NCBI GenBank assembly: GCA_050015275.1 | Contig: JBEKBS010000020.1 | Location: 1 to 48,775 of the forward strand | DNA length: 48,775 nucleotides | Direction of reading: 5' to 3' | DNA from: DATKJS01 sp050015275 | GTDB taxonomy: Bacteria > Acidobacteriota > Aminicenantia > Aminicenantales > Saccharicenantaceae | Shown: positions 1 through 10,464 of the stretch, one piece after another | Position numbering within the stretch: the stretch's first letter is position 1 | How the letters are laid out: the number at the start of each line of letters is the position of its first letter | Translations under genes and position numbers: made by a program | Notes under the pieces: generated by a model | The model's input: only the letters and a program-made list of their open reading frames with translations | Database searches by the model: none | Told to the model about the DNA's origin: nothing

Positions 1-1695
1 AGCCGAGCCCCTGGCGCCTCTCCCCGTCTCCATGTTGCGGAGGACCAGGCGGCAGATGTAGCGGCCGGGCTTGACGCTCAGGAGGAACGTGGGGAAAAAG
101 GTCTCCTTCCCAGCCTGGTTCTCGGGAAGGGTAAGCTTGAACCTCTTGATCAGGGCGACGTCTCCGTTCTCATCGAGGAGGAGAAGGTAAGCCTCGGACT
201 TCTTGCCGAGGACGTCGGCCTGGGCGGAGCTCGAGGCCCGGGCAAAGGCCACGAACTCCGGCGATCCCTTGACCGTCACGGCCATCGCCGCCACCGGGAC
301 CTCGTCCGGGACCTGGAGCTGAGGATTGTCGCTCAGGGCAAGGTCGGTCACATGAAGCAGCTTCTCGAAGCTCGAATACTCCGTATAGGGCTTGGGACTG
401 AAATAACCGCCCTGGGCGAAAACTTCGCAGCCCTTCCGGGTGACACGGACCTTGATCTTATGGAACTTGCCGTCCCATTCCTCATTGACGGAATAGCCCA
501 GGACATAATAGGCGCCCGTAATGTTCTGGATGTTGTCCAGGCTCTTCTTGAAGTCCACGGTGTTCCCGAAAAACCTTCCTCCCGTGTCCGAGGCGAACTG
601 CCGGAGGGAATCCGCCCCCTCGAAATCCCCGGCGACCGCCCTCATCCCCTCGGGATTGGTGATGTCCGCCTCCTTCTGGCTGCGGGACACGTCCAGGGCG
701 TAGACCGGGCTGTTGGACGCCTTGAACTGCTCGAGCATGGCCGTGAAGTCCCCCCGGAGCCCCGTGTCGGCCAGAGCGGCGTCATAGCTTTTCATCTGCG
801 CGGCCAGCTGATCCACGGACGACCAGCCGACGGGCGCGGGCCCGCCTTTTTTCCCGTACAGGACCTGGCGGGAGAGCCCGCCCGAAAAGAGGATGACGTT
901 CTTGTAGCCGGGGATATAGCGGATCACCCGGGCGAAATTATCGAGGCTCACGACGAAGTGTCTGGCCCGTTCGACGTAGTTCTGGCGGACCCCTTCGTCA
1001 ACCTCCTGGCCTGTCTGGAGCCTAGCCTGCTGTCGAAAAAAATCTTCCGCAGAGGTTTCGCCGGTGACCGGCCTTGGGGGCTTTTCCTGGACGTCGACCG
1101 TGAAGATGAAGTCGGAGAGGTGTTCGGCCCGCCCGGTGAGTTGTTTCAGCCCGAAGCCGTCCACGATCCGGCGGATCTTCATGTGGTCGACTGTCAGATA
1201 CTCGTGGAGAACAAGGCCCCGGAGCGACGTATAAGTCAGGAGTCCCACCTCGTCAGCGGGCTGGACTTTTGTATCGAGGAAGTGGAGGGCTGCGTTCCTG
1301 GCCTTGAGGACCCCGTGCGCGTCGAGGAAGCCGAAATCAAAGAGAAGGAAGAATTTCCGGCTCATCCGGGGACCGGACGAGGGAAGGCCCGAGGATTCGT
1401 CCTGTTCGCCCAGGAAATGTCTCTCGAAATGGGTGACCGGGACGTTCCGGCCATTATCGTTGACCTCGAACTCATCGGCCCTGAGGTCGCCCGCCGGCTG
1501 GCCGCCTTTGGCCGTCACATACACCTGGACGAGCTTGAGCGTGACGCTGATGTTGTAGCGGAGGGGTTTCTGAAGGTCGGACTGGCTCTGGCTTGCGGCA
1601 GGCCCGGAGAGGGTGAGGGTGAGGATCAAAATGCCAAAGAGGAGACCTCGGGAAGTGGGGACCTTCCCCGAGACCGATGCTGACCTATGGCCCAT
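1..1695 (-). CDS. VWFA-related secreted protein (Acidobacteria type), C-terminus cut off by window edge
   Basis: Reading leftward from an ATG at 1695, 565 codons are open to the window edge with no stop, so the gene continues beyond position 1. A GGGAGGG ribosome site lies just upstream. Residues about 17-35 form a signal peptide ending in PAAS. Residues about 50-110 hold the typical opening of the Acidobacterial VWFA-related family, including RYNISVTLKLVQVYVTAKG and FEVNDNGRNVPVTHFERH. A von Willebrand A-like core follows: LLFDFGFLD (a MIDAS-like strand without the canonical DxSxS), NVILFSGGLSRQVLYG and SNSPVYALDVS, then a TGGRFF segment and a YYVLGY strand, all typical of this family. The remainder is a beta-rich tail. 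It is exported and probably mediates protein-protein contacts, but no substrate is known. The long plus-strand frame over it (352-1683) is an antisense shadow. Confidence 0.85.
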   Translation of the reverse strand, partial: MGHRSASVSGKVPTSRGLLFGILILTLTLSGPAASQSQSDLQKPLRYNISVTLKLVQVYVTAKGGQPAGDLRADEFEVNDNGRNVPVTHFERHFLGEQDESSGLPSSGPRMSRKFFLLFDFGFLDAHGVLKARNAALHFLDTKVQPADEVGLLTYTSLRGLVLHEYLTVDHMKIRRIVDGFGLKQLTGRAEHLSDFIFTVDVQEKPPRPVTGETSAEDFFRQQARLQTGQEVDEGVRQNYVERARHFVVSLDNFARVIRYIPGYKNVILFSGGLSRQVLYGKKGGPAPVGWSSVDQLAAQMKSYDAALADTGLRGDFTAMLEQFKASNSPVYALDVSRSQKEADITNPEGMRAVAGDFEGADSLRQFASDTGGRFFGNTVDFKKSLDNIQNITGAYYVLGYSVNEEWDGKFHKIKVRVTRKGCEVFAQGGYFSPKPYTEYSSFEKLLHVTDLALSDNPQLQVPDEVPVAAMAVTVKGSPEFVAFARASSSAQADVLGKKSEAYLLLLDENGDVALIKRFKLTLPENQAGKETFFPTFLLSVKPGRYICRLVLRNMETGRGARGSA

Positions 1696-1752
1696 ATCCA
1701 GCCCTCCCGGTGAATTCGAGCCGGCGGAGATATTTTAACAGAATATGAACCA

Positions 1753-1783
1753 GAGGGACAATCCCCGGCGGGAGCTGTCCCTC
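1753..1783. terminator. Stem-loop between VWFA and URO-D-like genes
   Basis: An 8-bp perfect stem (1753-1760 with 1776-1783, arms GAGGGACA/TGTCCCTC) has a 15-nt loop and is followed on the plus strand by CTTTTACTT. It lies in the 148-bp gap between two minus-strand genes. The T-run is on the wrong strand for terminating the URO-D-like gene, so it may be a weak bidirectional terminator or a dispersed hairpin repeat. Confidence 0.3.
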
Positions 1784-1843
1784 TTTTACTTGCGCCGGCT
1801 TCGCCTTCTTGAACCTGCCCTGCGCTTGATCCGGGTCGGGCCG

Positions 1844-2857
1844 TTACTCGAGCGCGGCCTCGGCCATGGCGGCCACGTTCCGGGGCGGGACGTCGGGAAG
1901 GATGGCCTCGTGGCTGGGGCTGACGATCAGGCAGGGCCCGAGGACATCCTTGATCCGGCGGACCTCGGCCTTGACCTCCCCGGGCGAGCCCTGGTTCAGG
2001 ACGCCCTGGGTGTCGAGGCCGCCGAGGAAGGCGATCTTCCCCTTGAAATCCCGGGACAGGGTCGCGGCGTCCATGTTCGCGGCCTTGGCTTGGAGCGGAT
2101 GGAGGCAGTCGACGCCCGCCTCGATGAGCCGCGGGATGACCCGATGGATCGAGCCGCAGGAATGGAGGATGACCTGGTATCCTCGGCCCAGAGCCTGTTC
2201 CGTGAACCGCTTGAACCATGGCAGAACGAACTCGTCGAAAAGGGCGGGGCTGATCATCAGGTCGCGCTGGGTTCCGAAATCGTTGCCGAAGAAAAAGCCG
2301 TCGACGAGGTTCCCGGCCGCTTCGAAGAACCTCTCGTTCGCCTCATGGTAGAAGCCGCAGACACGGTCGGTGACCGCTTGGACGACGGCCGGGTTCGTGC
2401 GCATCTTGACGAAGTAGTCCTCCATGCCGAAGAGGTCCATGATGTCGTGAAAAAAGGGCGACCAGAACCCGCTCGCCCGGTAATAGGGGCCAGCGTTCTT
2501 GAGGACCTCGATGGCGTCCTTGAAATCGAGGGCGCGAGGGTCGGGCCAGTCGAAGGCGTCGAGTCCGGCCGGGTCCTCGATCCCGGCAAGCGGGCCGGCC
2601 TGGCCGTGGGATGTCTTCGATTTGCCCAGGTCGAAGAGCCGCCGGCAGGACGGGTCATGGAACGTGGACTCGATGAAGCTCGGCGAGATCCAGCGGTAGT
2701 CGTCGCCGAGCTTGTGCCGGAAATCCTCCTCGGTCCGGGTGCCGAAATACCGGTGAAGGCCCGGCCAACTGTCGGGGTGCGGGTTGCCCAGCCAGAGCCC
2801 GCATCGCGGGCCCGGCTTGAGGGCGATGATATCTTTCAGGAGTTCGCGGCTGGTCAT
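1844..2857 (-). CDS. URO-D/MtaA-like zinc methyltransferase-family protein
   Basis: This is a 337-aa protein of the uroporphyrinogen decarboxylase superfamily, of normal length, beginning MTSRELLKDIIALKPG. The C-terminal half has HSCGSIHRVIPRLIEAGVD, then FLGGLDTQG and VSPSHEAILPDVPP. The HSC motif plus a Cys 75 residues further on (LGPCLIV) matches the His-X-Cys...Cys zinc ligands of the MtaA/MtbA methyltransferase branch, which is not expected of true HemE. It may therefore act on a methylated corrinoid protein or a thiol, but no corrinoid protein gene is visible nearby and no heme genes are in the window. Start choice is uncertain: an in-frame ATG at 2887 adds ten residues, and neither start has a clear ribosome site. 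The gene is monocistronic, with a stem-loop downstream. Confidence 0.75.
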   Translation of the reverse strand: MTSRELLKDIIALKPGPRCGLWLGNPHPDSWPGLHRYFGTRTEEDFRHKLGDDYRWISPSFIESTFHDPSCRRLFDLGKSKTSHGQAGPLAGIEDPAGLDAFDWPDPRALDFKDAIEVLKNAGPYYRASGFWSPFFHDIMDLFGMEDYFVKMRTNPAVVQAVTDRVCGFYHEANERFFEAAGNLVDGFFFGNDFGTQRDLMISPALFDEFVLPWFKRFTEQALGRGYQVILHSCGSIHRVIPRLIEAGVDCLHPLQAKAANMDAATLSRDFKGKIAFLGGLDTQGVLNQGSPGEVKAEVRRIKDVLGPCLIVSPSHEAILPDVPPRNVAAMAEAALE

Positions 2858-3133
2858 GGGTCGGGGGACTCGATCGTTCGGCGCCATCTTGAGGGACTTT
2901 ATCGCCGACCGGCGGCCAATGTCAAGGGACCGGGACCGGCCGTCATGCGTTCCGATTCTTTCCCGGCGAGACAAGTCCTTCGGATGGCCGGGGGCCTGAC
3001 GGGCGGAGCGGGATCCTCCATTCATTCTACCTACAACACCCATGAAAATTTCCCCGCCTCTAGGCAACCGATCGGTTCTTATATGATAATGAGGGACCCG
3101 GCTGGAAAGTGCCGGTCTGTTCAAGGAGCACTC

Positions 3134-3919
3134 ATGAGAAATCGCTCGGGAAAAATGGGCATGGCCTTCGCGGGCTTGATGTTCCTGGCACTCCGGGGTG
3201 TCACGTCGTTGACGGCAGAAGGGCCACGGTCGATGGAAACGGCCTGCCTTTATAGAACGACCTTCGTCCGGGCCGCGCCGGGAAAGCTGCTGGAACTCAT
3301 CGCCCTCTACAAAAGCCACCTGGCCGTCATGGACGCCGCGGGCGACGAGCGGCCCCTCTGGTGGCGCCACACGCAGGGCGACCAATGGGACCTCATGCTG
3401 CTCTTTCCCATGGGGAACTACACGGAGTATTATTCGAAAGCGAGGCTCGCCCGGCGCGAGAAAGCAGCATCGGCTTCCGCCCTCTCCCCGAAGGAGTTCG
3501 CCCAAAAACTCAACGTCTGCACATCCTGGCGGGAGGACGTTTTTGTGATGGGCCCGCCGCTCGAGGCCGTGAAAAAAGCGTTCGAGGGCACGGCGTACTA
3601 CCATCTCGAGATCTTCATCGCGCTCCCCGGCAAACAGGACGAGCTGTTCAAGGAACGCGAGATGGAAAATATGTATGCGGTCGGCAACGGGCGGCCGGAG
3701 AACATGATCTTCGTTAAGGATCAGGGAGCCGCCTGGGACCTGTTCACCATCGGATGCTACCGCGATCTCCAGCACTGGGCCGAAAGCTCGTCTCTCCCCA
3801 AGGAAAAGCGGGACGCGATCGCGCGGCGGGCCGGTTTCGCCGACGCCGACTCGATCGGGCCTTATATGAGGACCCTCATCGACATGCACCGCGATACGAT
3901 GGGCGTCGCGATCAAGTAG
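3134..3919 (+). CDS. Secreted protein with two dimeric alpha/beta-barrel-like repeats, function unknown
   Basis: This 261-aa protein starts at ATG 3134 behind an AAGGAGC site. It has a signal peptide (residues about 8-30, MGMAFAGLMFLALRG). The mature protein appears to be a tandem repeat of one fold. The first unit runs from FVRAAPGKLLELIALYKSHL to WDLMLLFPMGNYTEYYS. The second runs from EIFIALPGKQDELFKEREM to WDLFTIGCYRDLQHWAE. Each has a strand, a helix on a PGK-LxEL/DEL core, a WD-L strand and a terminal helix, as in EthD/NIPSNAP-type dimeric alpha/beta barrels. That fold assignment is inference. No catalytic motif is apparent. The gene is divergent from the URO-D-like gene and convergent with the mannosidase, ending 7 bp from its stop. 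A possible -10 (TATGATAAT, 3082-3090) lies upstream, without a good -35. Confidence 0.75.
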   Translation: MRNRSGKMGMAFAGLMFLALRGVTSLTAEGPRSMETACLYRTTFVRAAPGKLLELIALYKSHLAVMDAAGDERPLWWRHTQGDQWDLMLLFPMGNYTEYYSKARLARREKAASASALSPKEFAQKLNVCTSWREDVFVMGPPLEAVKKAFEGTAYYHLEIFIALPGKQDELFKEREMENMYAVGNGRPENMIFVKDQGAAWDLFTIGCYRDLQHWAESSSLPKEKRDAIARRAGFADADSIGPYMRTLIDMHRDTMGVAIK

Positions 3920-3926
3920 GGACGCG

Positions 3927-6494
3927 CTACGCCGTGTCCTCCTCGATCATCCGGACCTCTCTCCAAGTTCCGTCCCTCTCGACGCGCACCGTCTTGATCT
4001 CGAAGGGCTTGAAGGCCAGCCGGATGGGCGGCCCACCGCTCTTTGTTTCTCGAACAGGCAAGGCGACGCCCAACCGCGCCCGGGTTCCCCTTCCCGTCGC
4101 CTCCTGGAGCCTGACGATCAGGGCATCGCCGGCGGAGGACCGCTTGCAGGCGAGGAGGCGGATATGGACCGGGGTCAAGGACAAGAACTCCGTTTGATGA
4201 TCCCATATTCCTGACGGAAGATGCGGATAGGCCGCCGGCGGCGCGGCCAGATAGTCCGCTAGCCCCGGAACCATGGCCCTGACCTTTCCAGGGTCCCCGG
4301 CCGTCACCAGGAGCCGGATTTCGTGGACGCCGATGTCCATGAATTTCCAGCCCCGGGGACATGGGCCATGACGGCGTGCCCCCATATCCGCCCCCGAGGC
4401 GTCGAGGCCGAACCCGCGCTCGTGGCAGTAAGCAGCGCTCCTGAGGACCGAGAGCCGGACCTCGCCATCCTGGAAATCGAATCCATGCTGGCCGCCCGTC
4501 GCGACACCCAGAGCGGCCGGCCGCCCTTTCACCCGGCCTTCGACGAGGAGCCAGCGGCCGTGGACGTGCTCCTGGCCGTCCGAAGGCCGACGGACCGCGG
4601 CACCGGGAACCTCGCAGAAGACCTCCGCGCCGCTCAATCCGGTCGGGATCCTCAGCTTGAGCCTCCGCCCCTCCTCGTTCCATGTGACGCGCAGGCGGAA
4701 TTCGATGACCGGCCACTCCCGGTACGAATGGATGTCCAAGACGATCCGGCTCTTCTGAAAAGAATGGACGGACCGGCTGATCGTGCGGACCGGGCCGCTC
4801 ACGAGGACGCGGGGAGGGCCTTCGGACCTGAACCTGCCCGCGATCTTCCGATAGCTCCAACAGTCCGTGCCCCAGGAGTCGCCGGTGTCCTCGATGACCA
4901 AGGGTTCGAAGAGAGGGCCGGCCAGGCATTCCAATCCGGAGGGGGTTTTGAGCGAGCCCACGAGGCCGGTCGTGCTGCAGACGCGATACGCCGGCGTGGA
5001 AAGTGATCCCGCGGAACCGGACGCGGACCCTTTGGACCGACGGGCCTTCCCGCGGGACCCGGCCCCGCCCGCCGGACCTTCAAAGGCCTTGAGCTCGTAG
5101 CGCGAAACGCCGACGCCCGGAAGATCGTCGACGAAGCTGAGCCGCCGGCGCCAGTCGTTGAACGGGAGGAGAGCCTCCGGCTGCTCTTCCTGACAGGCCA
5201 CCTCCCGTCCGTCCGGCCGGAAAAGCCGGAGGTGCCACTCCCCCTTCCAGAACGGCCGGTAATCGGCCATGCATTCAAATTCGACCGGGACGCGCGTGAG
5301 CGCCGGATTGGCGTTCGCGACCGTCACGGGAAGGGCCGGGCTTTTTGCCTGGCCGCGGTTGATGACCGCCACGGCCTCGAGCCTGATGCCGCGGGCGATC
5401 TCGCCGGCCATCCCATATTGGTCAAGGGCGTCCCCCTCGGCCGGCTCGACACAGGACCCGGCGATGATGTCATGGAAGTCGTTGAAGAGGTGGGCGCGCC
5501 ATGCCTCCCGGAGCTTTCCGGCCGGGAATCCGTGGCCCGCAAGCCACCAGGCGGCCGCAGCCAGGGCCTCCGACTGGACGAGCCCGCCGAGGCCGCGGAC
5601 GGCCTGACGCTTGAGCCGCGAGAGCGACGTGTAGCAACCGGTGAAACACCGTTGGAGGTCTCCTTCGAAGACGGGCGCCGTCTTCGCGGCCTCGCGGACG
5701 GCCTCGAAAAAAGCGTCCGGCGTGCTGTGGGCGACCCGGACGCGCTTTTCCTTTTTGATGAAGGCATCGATCTTCCGGAGGTCTTCCCGCGTCGCCCCCC
5801 CGCCGTGGTTGCCCAGGCCCCAGAAGACCGGGACGTCGCGGCCGAGCTCGAGGGCGAGGGCGGCGCCGGCGGCGAGGCGCTCCTCGATATTGTCCCGCTC
5901 GGTGTGATAGAGGCCGACCGAAATGCGGAAGGCGGGGATCTCGGTGCCGTCGGCGCCACGCCACCGGTAGAGGTCCGCGGGGAGCTCCAGCTCGCGGCCC
6001 TGCGGCCGCATGTGGATGTACATCTCGTAGCCCGCGAGCCGCAGGATCTGCGGAAGCCCGCCGCTGTGGCCGAAGGAGTCGAAGTTGTAGGCAACGCGCG
6101 GCGCGGCCCCGAATTTTTCCGAGAAATACCTCCGGCCCTCGGCGATCTGGCGAATCAGCGATTCCGTGCCCGGAAGGTTGACGTCAGGCTGGCTGAACCA
6201 GCCGCCTGAGATCGCCCACCGGCCGGCCCGGACAAGGCTCCGGATGTCTTTGAAAAGCGCCGGGTCGTACCGCTCGACCCACTGGTAGAGGACGGCTTCG
6301 TTATGACAGAAGATGAGGTCGGGATGCTCGCGGAGGATATCGACGGCGTTCCGGAACGTCGCCAGGGCCTCGGACGCTCCCTCCTCCCACCGCCACTGCC
6401 AGACCGGGTCCAGGTGCGCGCTGCAGATGAGGTGGACCGCCGGCTTCAATTTCGGTGACACACAACTCAATCCCTTAATTATTTGTTTGGCCAA
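3927..6494 (-). CDS. Alpha-mannosidase, glycoside hydrolase family 38
   Basis: A protein of about 855 aa, a normal length for bacterial GH38. It hydrolyses terminal alpha-mannosyl residues by a retaining, zinc-dependent mechanism. The N-terminal catalytic domain has HLICSAHLDPVWQWRW (zinc ligands His27 and Asp29), YNFDSFGHSGG with the nucleophile Asp139, and FWGLGNHGGGAT. Residues about 290-370 form the helical middle domain (LVQSEALAAAAWWLAG, FNDFHDIIAGSCVEPAE). The rest is the beta-rich C-terminal region. No signal peptide is seen, so it is probably cytoplasmic, acting on imported oligosaccharides. The symporter gene lies upstream on the same strand. The start is unclear: TTG 6494 has an AGAAGG site, and a GTG twelve codons in also has one. 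The first 16 codons come from an inverted-repeat element (6447-6600), so the ancestral start may have been replaced. Confidence 0.9.
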   Translation of the reverse strand: MAKQIIKGLSCVSPKLKPAVHLICSAHLDPVWQWRWEEGASEALATFRNAVDILREHPDLIFCHNEAVLYQWVERYDPALFKDIRSLVRAGRWAISGGWFSQPDVNLPGTESLIRQIAEGRRYFSEKFGAAPRVAYNFDSFGHSGGLPQILRLAGYEMYIHMRPQGRELELPADLYRWRGADGTEIPAFRISVGLYHTERDNIEERLAAGAALALELGRDVPVFWGLGNHGGGATREDLRKIDAFIKKEKRVRVAHSTPDAFFEAVREAAKTAPVFEGDLQRCFTGCYTSLSRLKRQAVRGLGGLVQSEALAAAAWWLAGHGFPAGKLREAWRAHLFNDFHDIIAGSCVEPAEGDALDQYGMAGEIARGIRLEAVAVINRGQAKSPALPVTVANANPALTRVPVEFECMADYRPFWKGEWHLRLFRPDGREVACQEEQPEALLPFNDWRRRLSFVDDLPGVGVSRYELKAFEGPAGGAGSRGKARRSKGSASGSAGSLSTPAYRVCSTTGLVGSLKTPSGLECLAGPLFEPLVIEDTGDSWGTDCWSYRKIAGRFRSEGPPRVLVSGPVRTISRSVHSFQKSRIVLDIHSYREWPVIEFRLRVTWNEEGRRLKLRIPTGLSGAEVFCEVPGAAVRRPSDGQEHVHGRWLLVEGRVKGRPAALGVATGGQHGFDFQDGEVRLSVLRSAAYCHERGFGLDASGADMGARRHGPCPRGWKFMDIGVHEIRLLVTAGDPGKVRAMVPGLADYLAAPPAAYPHLPSGIWDHQTEFLSLTPVHIRLLACKRSSAGDALIVRLQEATGRGTRARLGVALPVRETKSGGPPIRLAFKPFEIKTVRVERDGTWREVRMIEEDTA

Positions 6495-6600
6495 TGGCTC
6501 GCCTTCTGCCCTGCGACAGATATTCCGACGTCATTGGAGTCCATTCTGTCGGCTCGGACATGAAAAAAATTTCGGTAATGAGTTGTGTGTCACCGAATTG
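6447..6600. repeat. 154-bp inverted-repeat element (MITE or REP/RAYT-type remnant)
   Basis: A 19-bp perfect inverted repeat, TTCGGTGACACACAACTCA, occurs at 6451-6469 and, reversed, at 6579-6597, flanked by CAAT/ATTG. The repeat copies enclose 109 bp. The interior has nested complementary pairs, including CCAATG/CATTGG (6491-6496 with 6532-6537) and CCGAC/GTCGG (6525-6529 with 6548-6552). The interior is more AT-rich than its surroundings and has A- and T-runs near both ends. The termini resemble the GGGGACACA-type repeats associated with Y1 (REP-associated) tyrosine transposases; that likeness is from memory. It fills the gap between the symporter stop and the mannosidase gene and supplies the latter's first codons. 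Confidence 0.7.
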
Positions 6601-6611
6601 GCGCTCCACGA

Positions 6612-8369
6612 TTACACCTCGTCTTTGCTGGGGAGATTCTTGTACCAGGTGAAATAGAGGACGAGGGCCAGTGCCGCCGCGGCCGCCGCCCAGAGGCCGA
6701 ACTGTTTCCAGTTGCGCAGGAAGAGGTAGAACGGCAGGATGGCCAGCGAGAACTGGAAGGCGGCCGTAACCAGGCCGTTGAGGATGTCGATCTTGGGCAT
6801 CTTGTCTCTCGCCGGGACGAGCCCGCGCCGCACGCACTCCCGCCGGACGGGCCCCCAAAAACCGAAAGGCCTGACCTTGGCGTAGAACTTGACCAGGACC
6901 TCCATGTCCGCAGGCTTCGCGAGCGCCGCCGCGACGACGGTCGTCGCGAGGCTCAGCCCCATGTCGATCGCCAGCGACGCCGAGGCATGGAGCCCCTTGA
7001 GGAGAATGAGCCGCAGCGTGATCAGGCCGGCCGAAACCCCCATGCTCCAGACGAAGGCCTTGGCCCCGAACCGCCAGTAATGCCAGCGCAGAGTCGCCGG
7101 GACGAGGATGACCGTCACGACGACGAAGACCATGGTCTCCCAGGCGGTGACGATGCTGGAGAACGAGAGCGAGAAGACGAACCCGATGAGGACCGCGACG
7201 ACCGAGGCCAGCTGGCCGAGCCGGACGAGCTTCTTCTGGGTCAGATTCTTGGCGAAATAGCGCTTGATGAAATCGTTGATGACGACCGAGCTCGTGACGT
7301 TGATCATGGCGCTGATCGTCGACATCAGGGCCGCGAGCAGCACGGCCATGAACAGCCCCTGCAGCCCGACCGGCATTTTCTTGAGGACGAGCGGCATGAT
7401 TTTCTCGGCGTCGAAGCCGGCCTGCGAACCAAGATAGTAGATCCCCAGGACCATGAACGCGCAGGCGAGGATCCAGCGGAGGTTGTATCCAACTGTCCAC
7501 ATCCCGGCGGCGAGCTGGGCATCGCGCGGTGTCCGGAGCGAGAGGAAGAACTGGAAGTCCCAGACGTTCGGCCCGGCCAGGACCCGGAAGATCATCCAGA
7601 AGAAGCCTGCGGCCAGGATCGGCCCGAACAGCCCGAAATGCTGGTAGGCCGGCGGCGTCTCCGCCATGAACCCCGGCCAGAGCTTCCACGTCGGGGCCAG
7701 CGAGAACCAGGCCGGGTCCTTGTGGATGAAAGTCCCGACGGCTGGCTTGGCGAAGACCATGAAGGCCATGATGACGGCGCCGATCCCGATGAGGATCGTC
7801 TGGAAGACGTCGGTCAGGATGACGCCGAAGAAGCCGCCCAAGGTCACGTAGATCCCGACGACCGAGAGGACGATGAGCGTCGCCTCCCAGCGCGGCAGCG
7901 GCAGGAACTCCTCGGCGAACTTGCCTGTCCCGACGCTGATGAACATCAGGTTGCAGATCATGAGGACAAGGAGGAAAATGGCCGCCGCCAGGCGGGCCGC
8001 CTCCGCGTCCTTCGTCGCCCCGAAACGCGTCTCGTTCCACTCGGCGAAGGTCATGACCCCCGACCGCCGGATATACTTGGCCTGGAAGGCCATGTAGAAG
8101 CAGATCATGAACCAGCCCCAGAAGATGTGCGTGGCCCACAGCGACTTGAGGCCGAGGTAGAAGATGAGCCCGATCATGGCCATCGTCCCGCCGATGTCGA
8201 TGTAGCTCGAGCAGCCGGAGAGGCCCAGCATCCACCAGGGGATGTTCCGGTCGGCAAGGTAGAAGGAATCGAGCTTCTTCGTCGCCCGCCTGCGGACGAC
8301 GACGCCGATCATGGCCACGGCCAGGAGGTAGACGACGATGATGCCCAAGTCGATCGGATGAAGGCTCAT
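6612..8369 (-). CDS. Sodium:solute symporter (SSS family)
   Basis: A 585-aa polytopic membrane protein with about 14 hydrophobic segments. It has the SSS-family start (IDLGIIVVYLLAVAMIGV), a SFYLADRNIPWWMLGLSGCSS segment (the family's 'F..a.R...w...g.S..A' signature), VTLGGFFGVILTDVFQ, and the conserved LLAALMSTISAMINVTSSVV helix that carries the Na2-site serines and threonines. It would import a sugar, sialate-like or other organic solute together with sodium. The substrate is not predictable, though the GH38 mannosidase downstream on the same strand suggests a carbohydrate. ATG 8369 has an AGGGG site and lies at a divergent boundary with ftsH. An inverted-repeat element separates it from the mannosidase gene. 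Confidence 0.9.
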   Translation of the reverse strand: MSLHPIDLGIIVVYLLAVAMIGVVVRRRATKKLDSFYLADRNIPWWMLGLSGCSSYIDIGGTMAMIGLIFYLGLKSLWATHIFWGWFMICFYMAFQAKYIRRSGVMTFAEWNETRFGATKDAEAARLAAAIFLLVLMICNLMFISVGTGKFAEEFLPLPRWEATLIVLSVVGIYVTLGGFFGVILTDVFQTILIGIGAVIMAFMVFAKPAVGTFIHKDPAWFSLAPTWKLWPGFMAETPPAYQHFGLFGPILAAGFFWMIFRVLAGPNVWDFQFFLSLRTPRDAQLAAGMWTVGYNLRWILACAFMVLGIYYLGSQAGFDAEKIMPLVLKKMPVGLQGLFMAVLLAALMSTISAMINVTSSVVINDFIKRYFAKNLTQKKLVRLGQLASVVAVLIGFVFSLSFSSIVTAWETMVFVVVTVILVPATLRWHYWRFGAKAFVWSMGVSAGLITLRLILLKGLHASASLAIDMGLSLATTVVAAALAKPADMEVLVKFYAKVRPFGFWGPVRRECVRRGLVPARDKMPKIDILNGLVTAAFQFSLAILPFYLFLRNWKQFGLWAAAAAALALVLYFTWYKNLPSKDEV

Positions 8370-8566
8370 GGGCGCCCCTTATTCGCAAGGGACGTGTCCC
8401 CGAGACGCACGTCCCCCGAAAACTTCCCGGTCACGACCATTGATATACCATTGCCCCTTCCCGACCGTCAATACGGACATCGTGGCGGCGCGCCGCCTGC
8501 GGGGCATGTCCCCTTTTTTCACGGCCGAAAACATGCTAGAATAATGGAGATAAAGGACTATAAAAA
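8370..8566. promoter_or_regulatory. Divergent control region between symporter and ftsH
   Basis: This gap contains an extended -10 for ftsH on the plus strand: TG-C-TAGAAT, with TAGAAT at 8537-8542 and TG at 8534-8535. A T-run lies where the -35 would be. The predicted leader is about 18 nt and includes the AAAGGA ribosome site. Near the symporter side is a hairpin with arms GGGACGTG/CACGTCCC (about 8380-8407). A second hairpin (GGGG/CCCC around CATGT, near 8500-8513) is followed by six Ts. Both hairpins carry GGGACA-type arms. Confidence 0.5.
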
Positions 8567-10459
<1,893 letters not shown>

Positions 10460-10464
10460 GGACC

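Noticed and set aside
352..1683. 443-aa open frame on the plus strand
   Set aside because: It has no family motif. The minus strand encodes the VWFA-related protein with signal peptide and ribosome site; this frame is a GC-bias shadow.
6451..6597. Invertible promoter or phase-variation switch
   Set aside because: Inverted repeats fit, but no recombinase is near and no promoter lies inside facing either gene.
8498..8519. GGGG-CATGT-CCCC plus T-run as a terminator upstream of ftsH
   Set aside because: No plus-strand gene lies upstream to be terminated; kept only as a hairpin in the control region.
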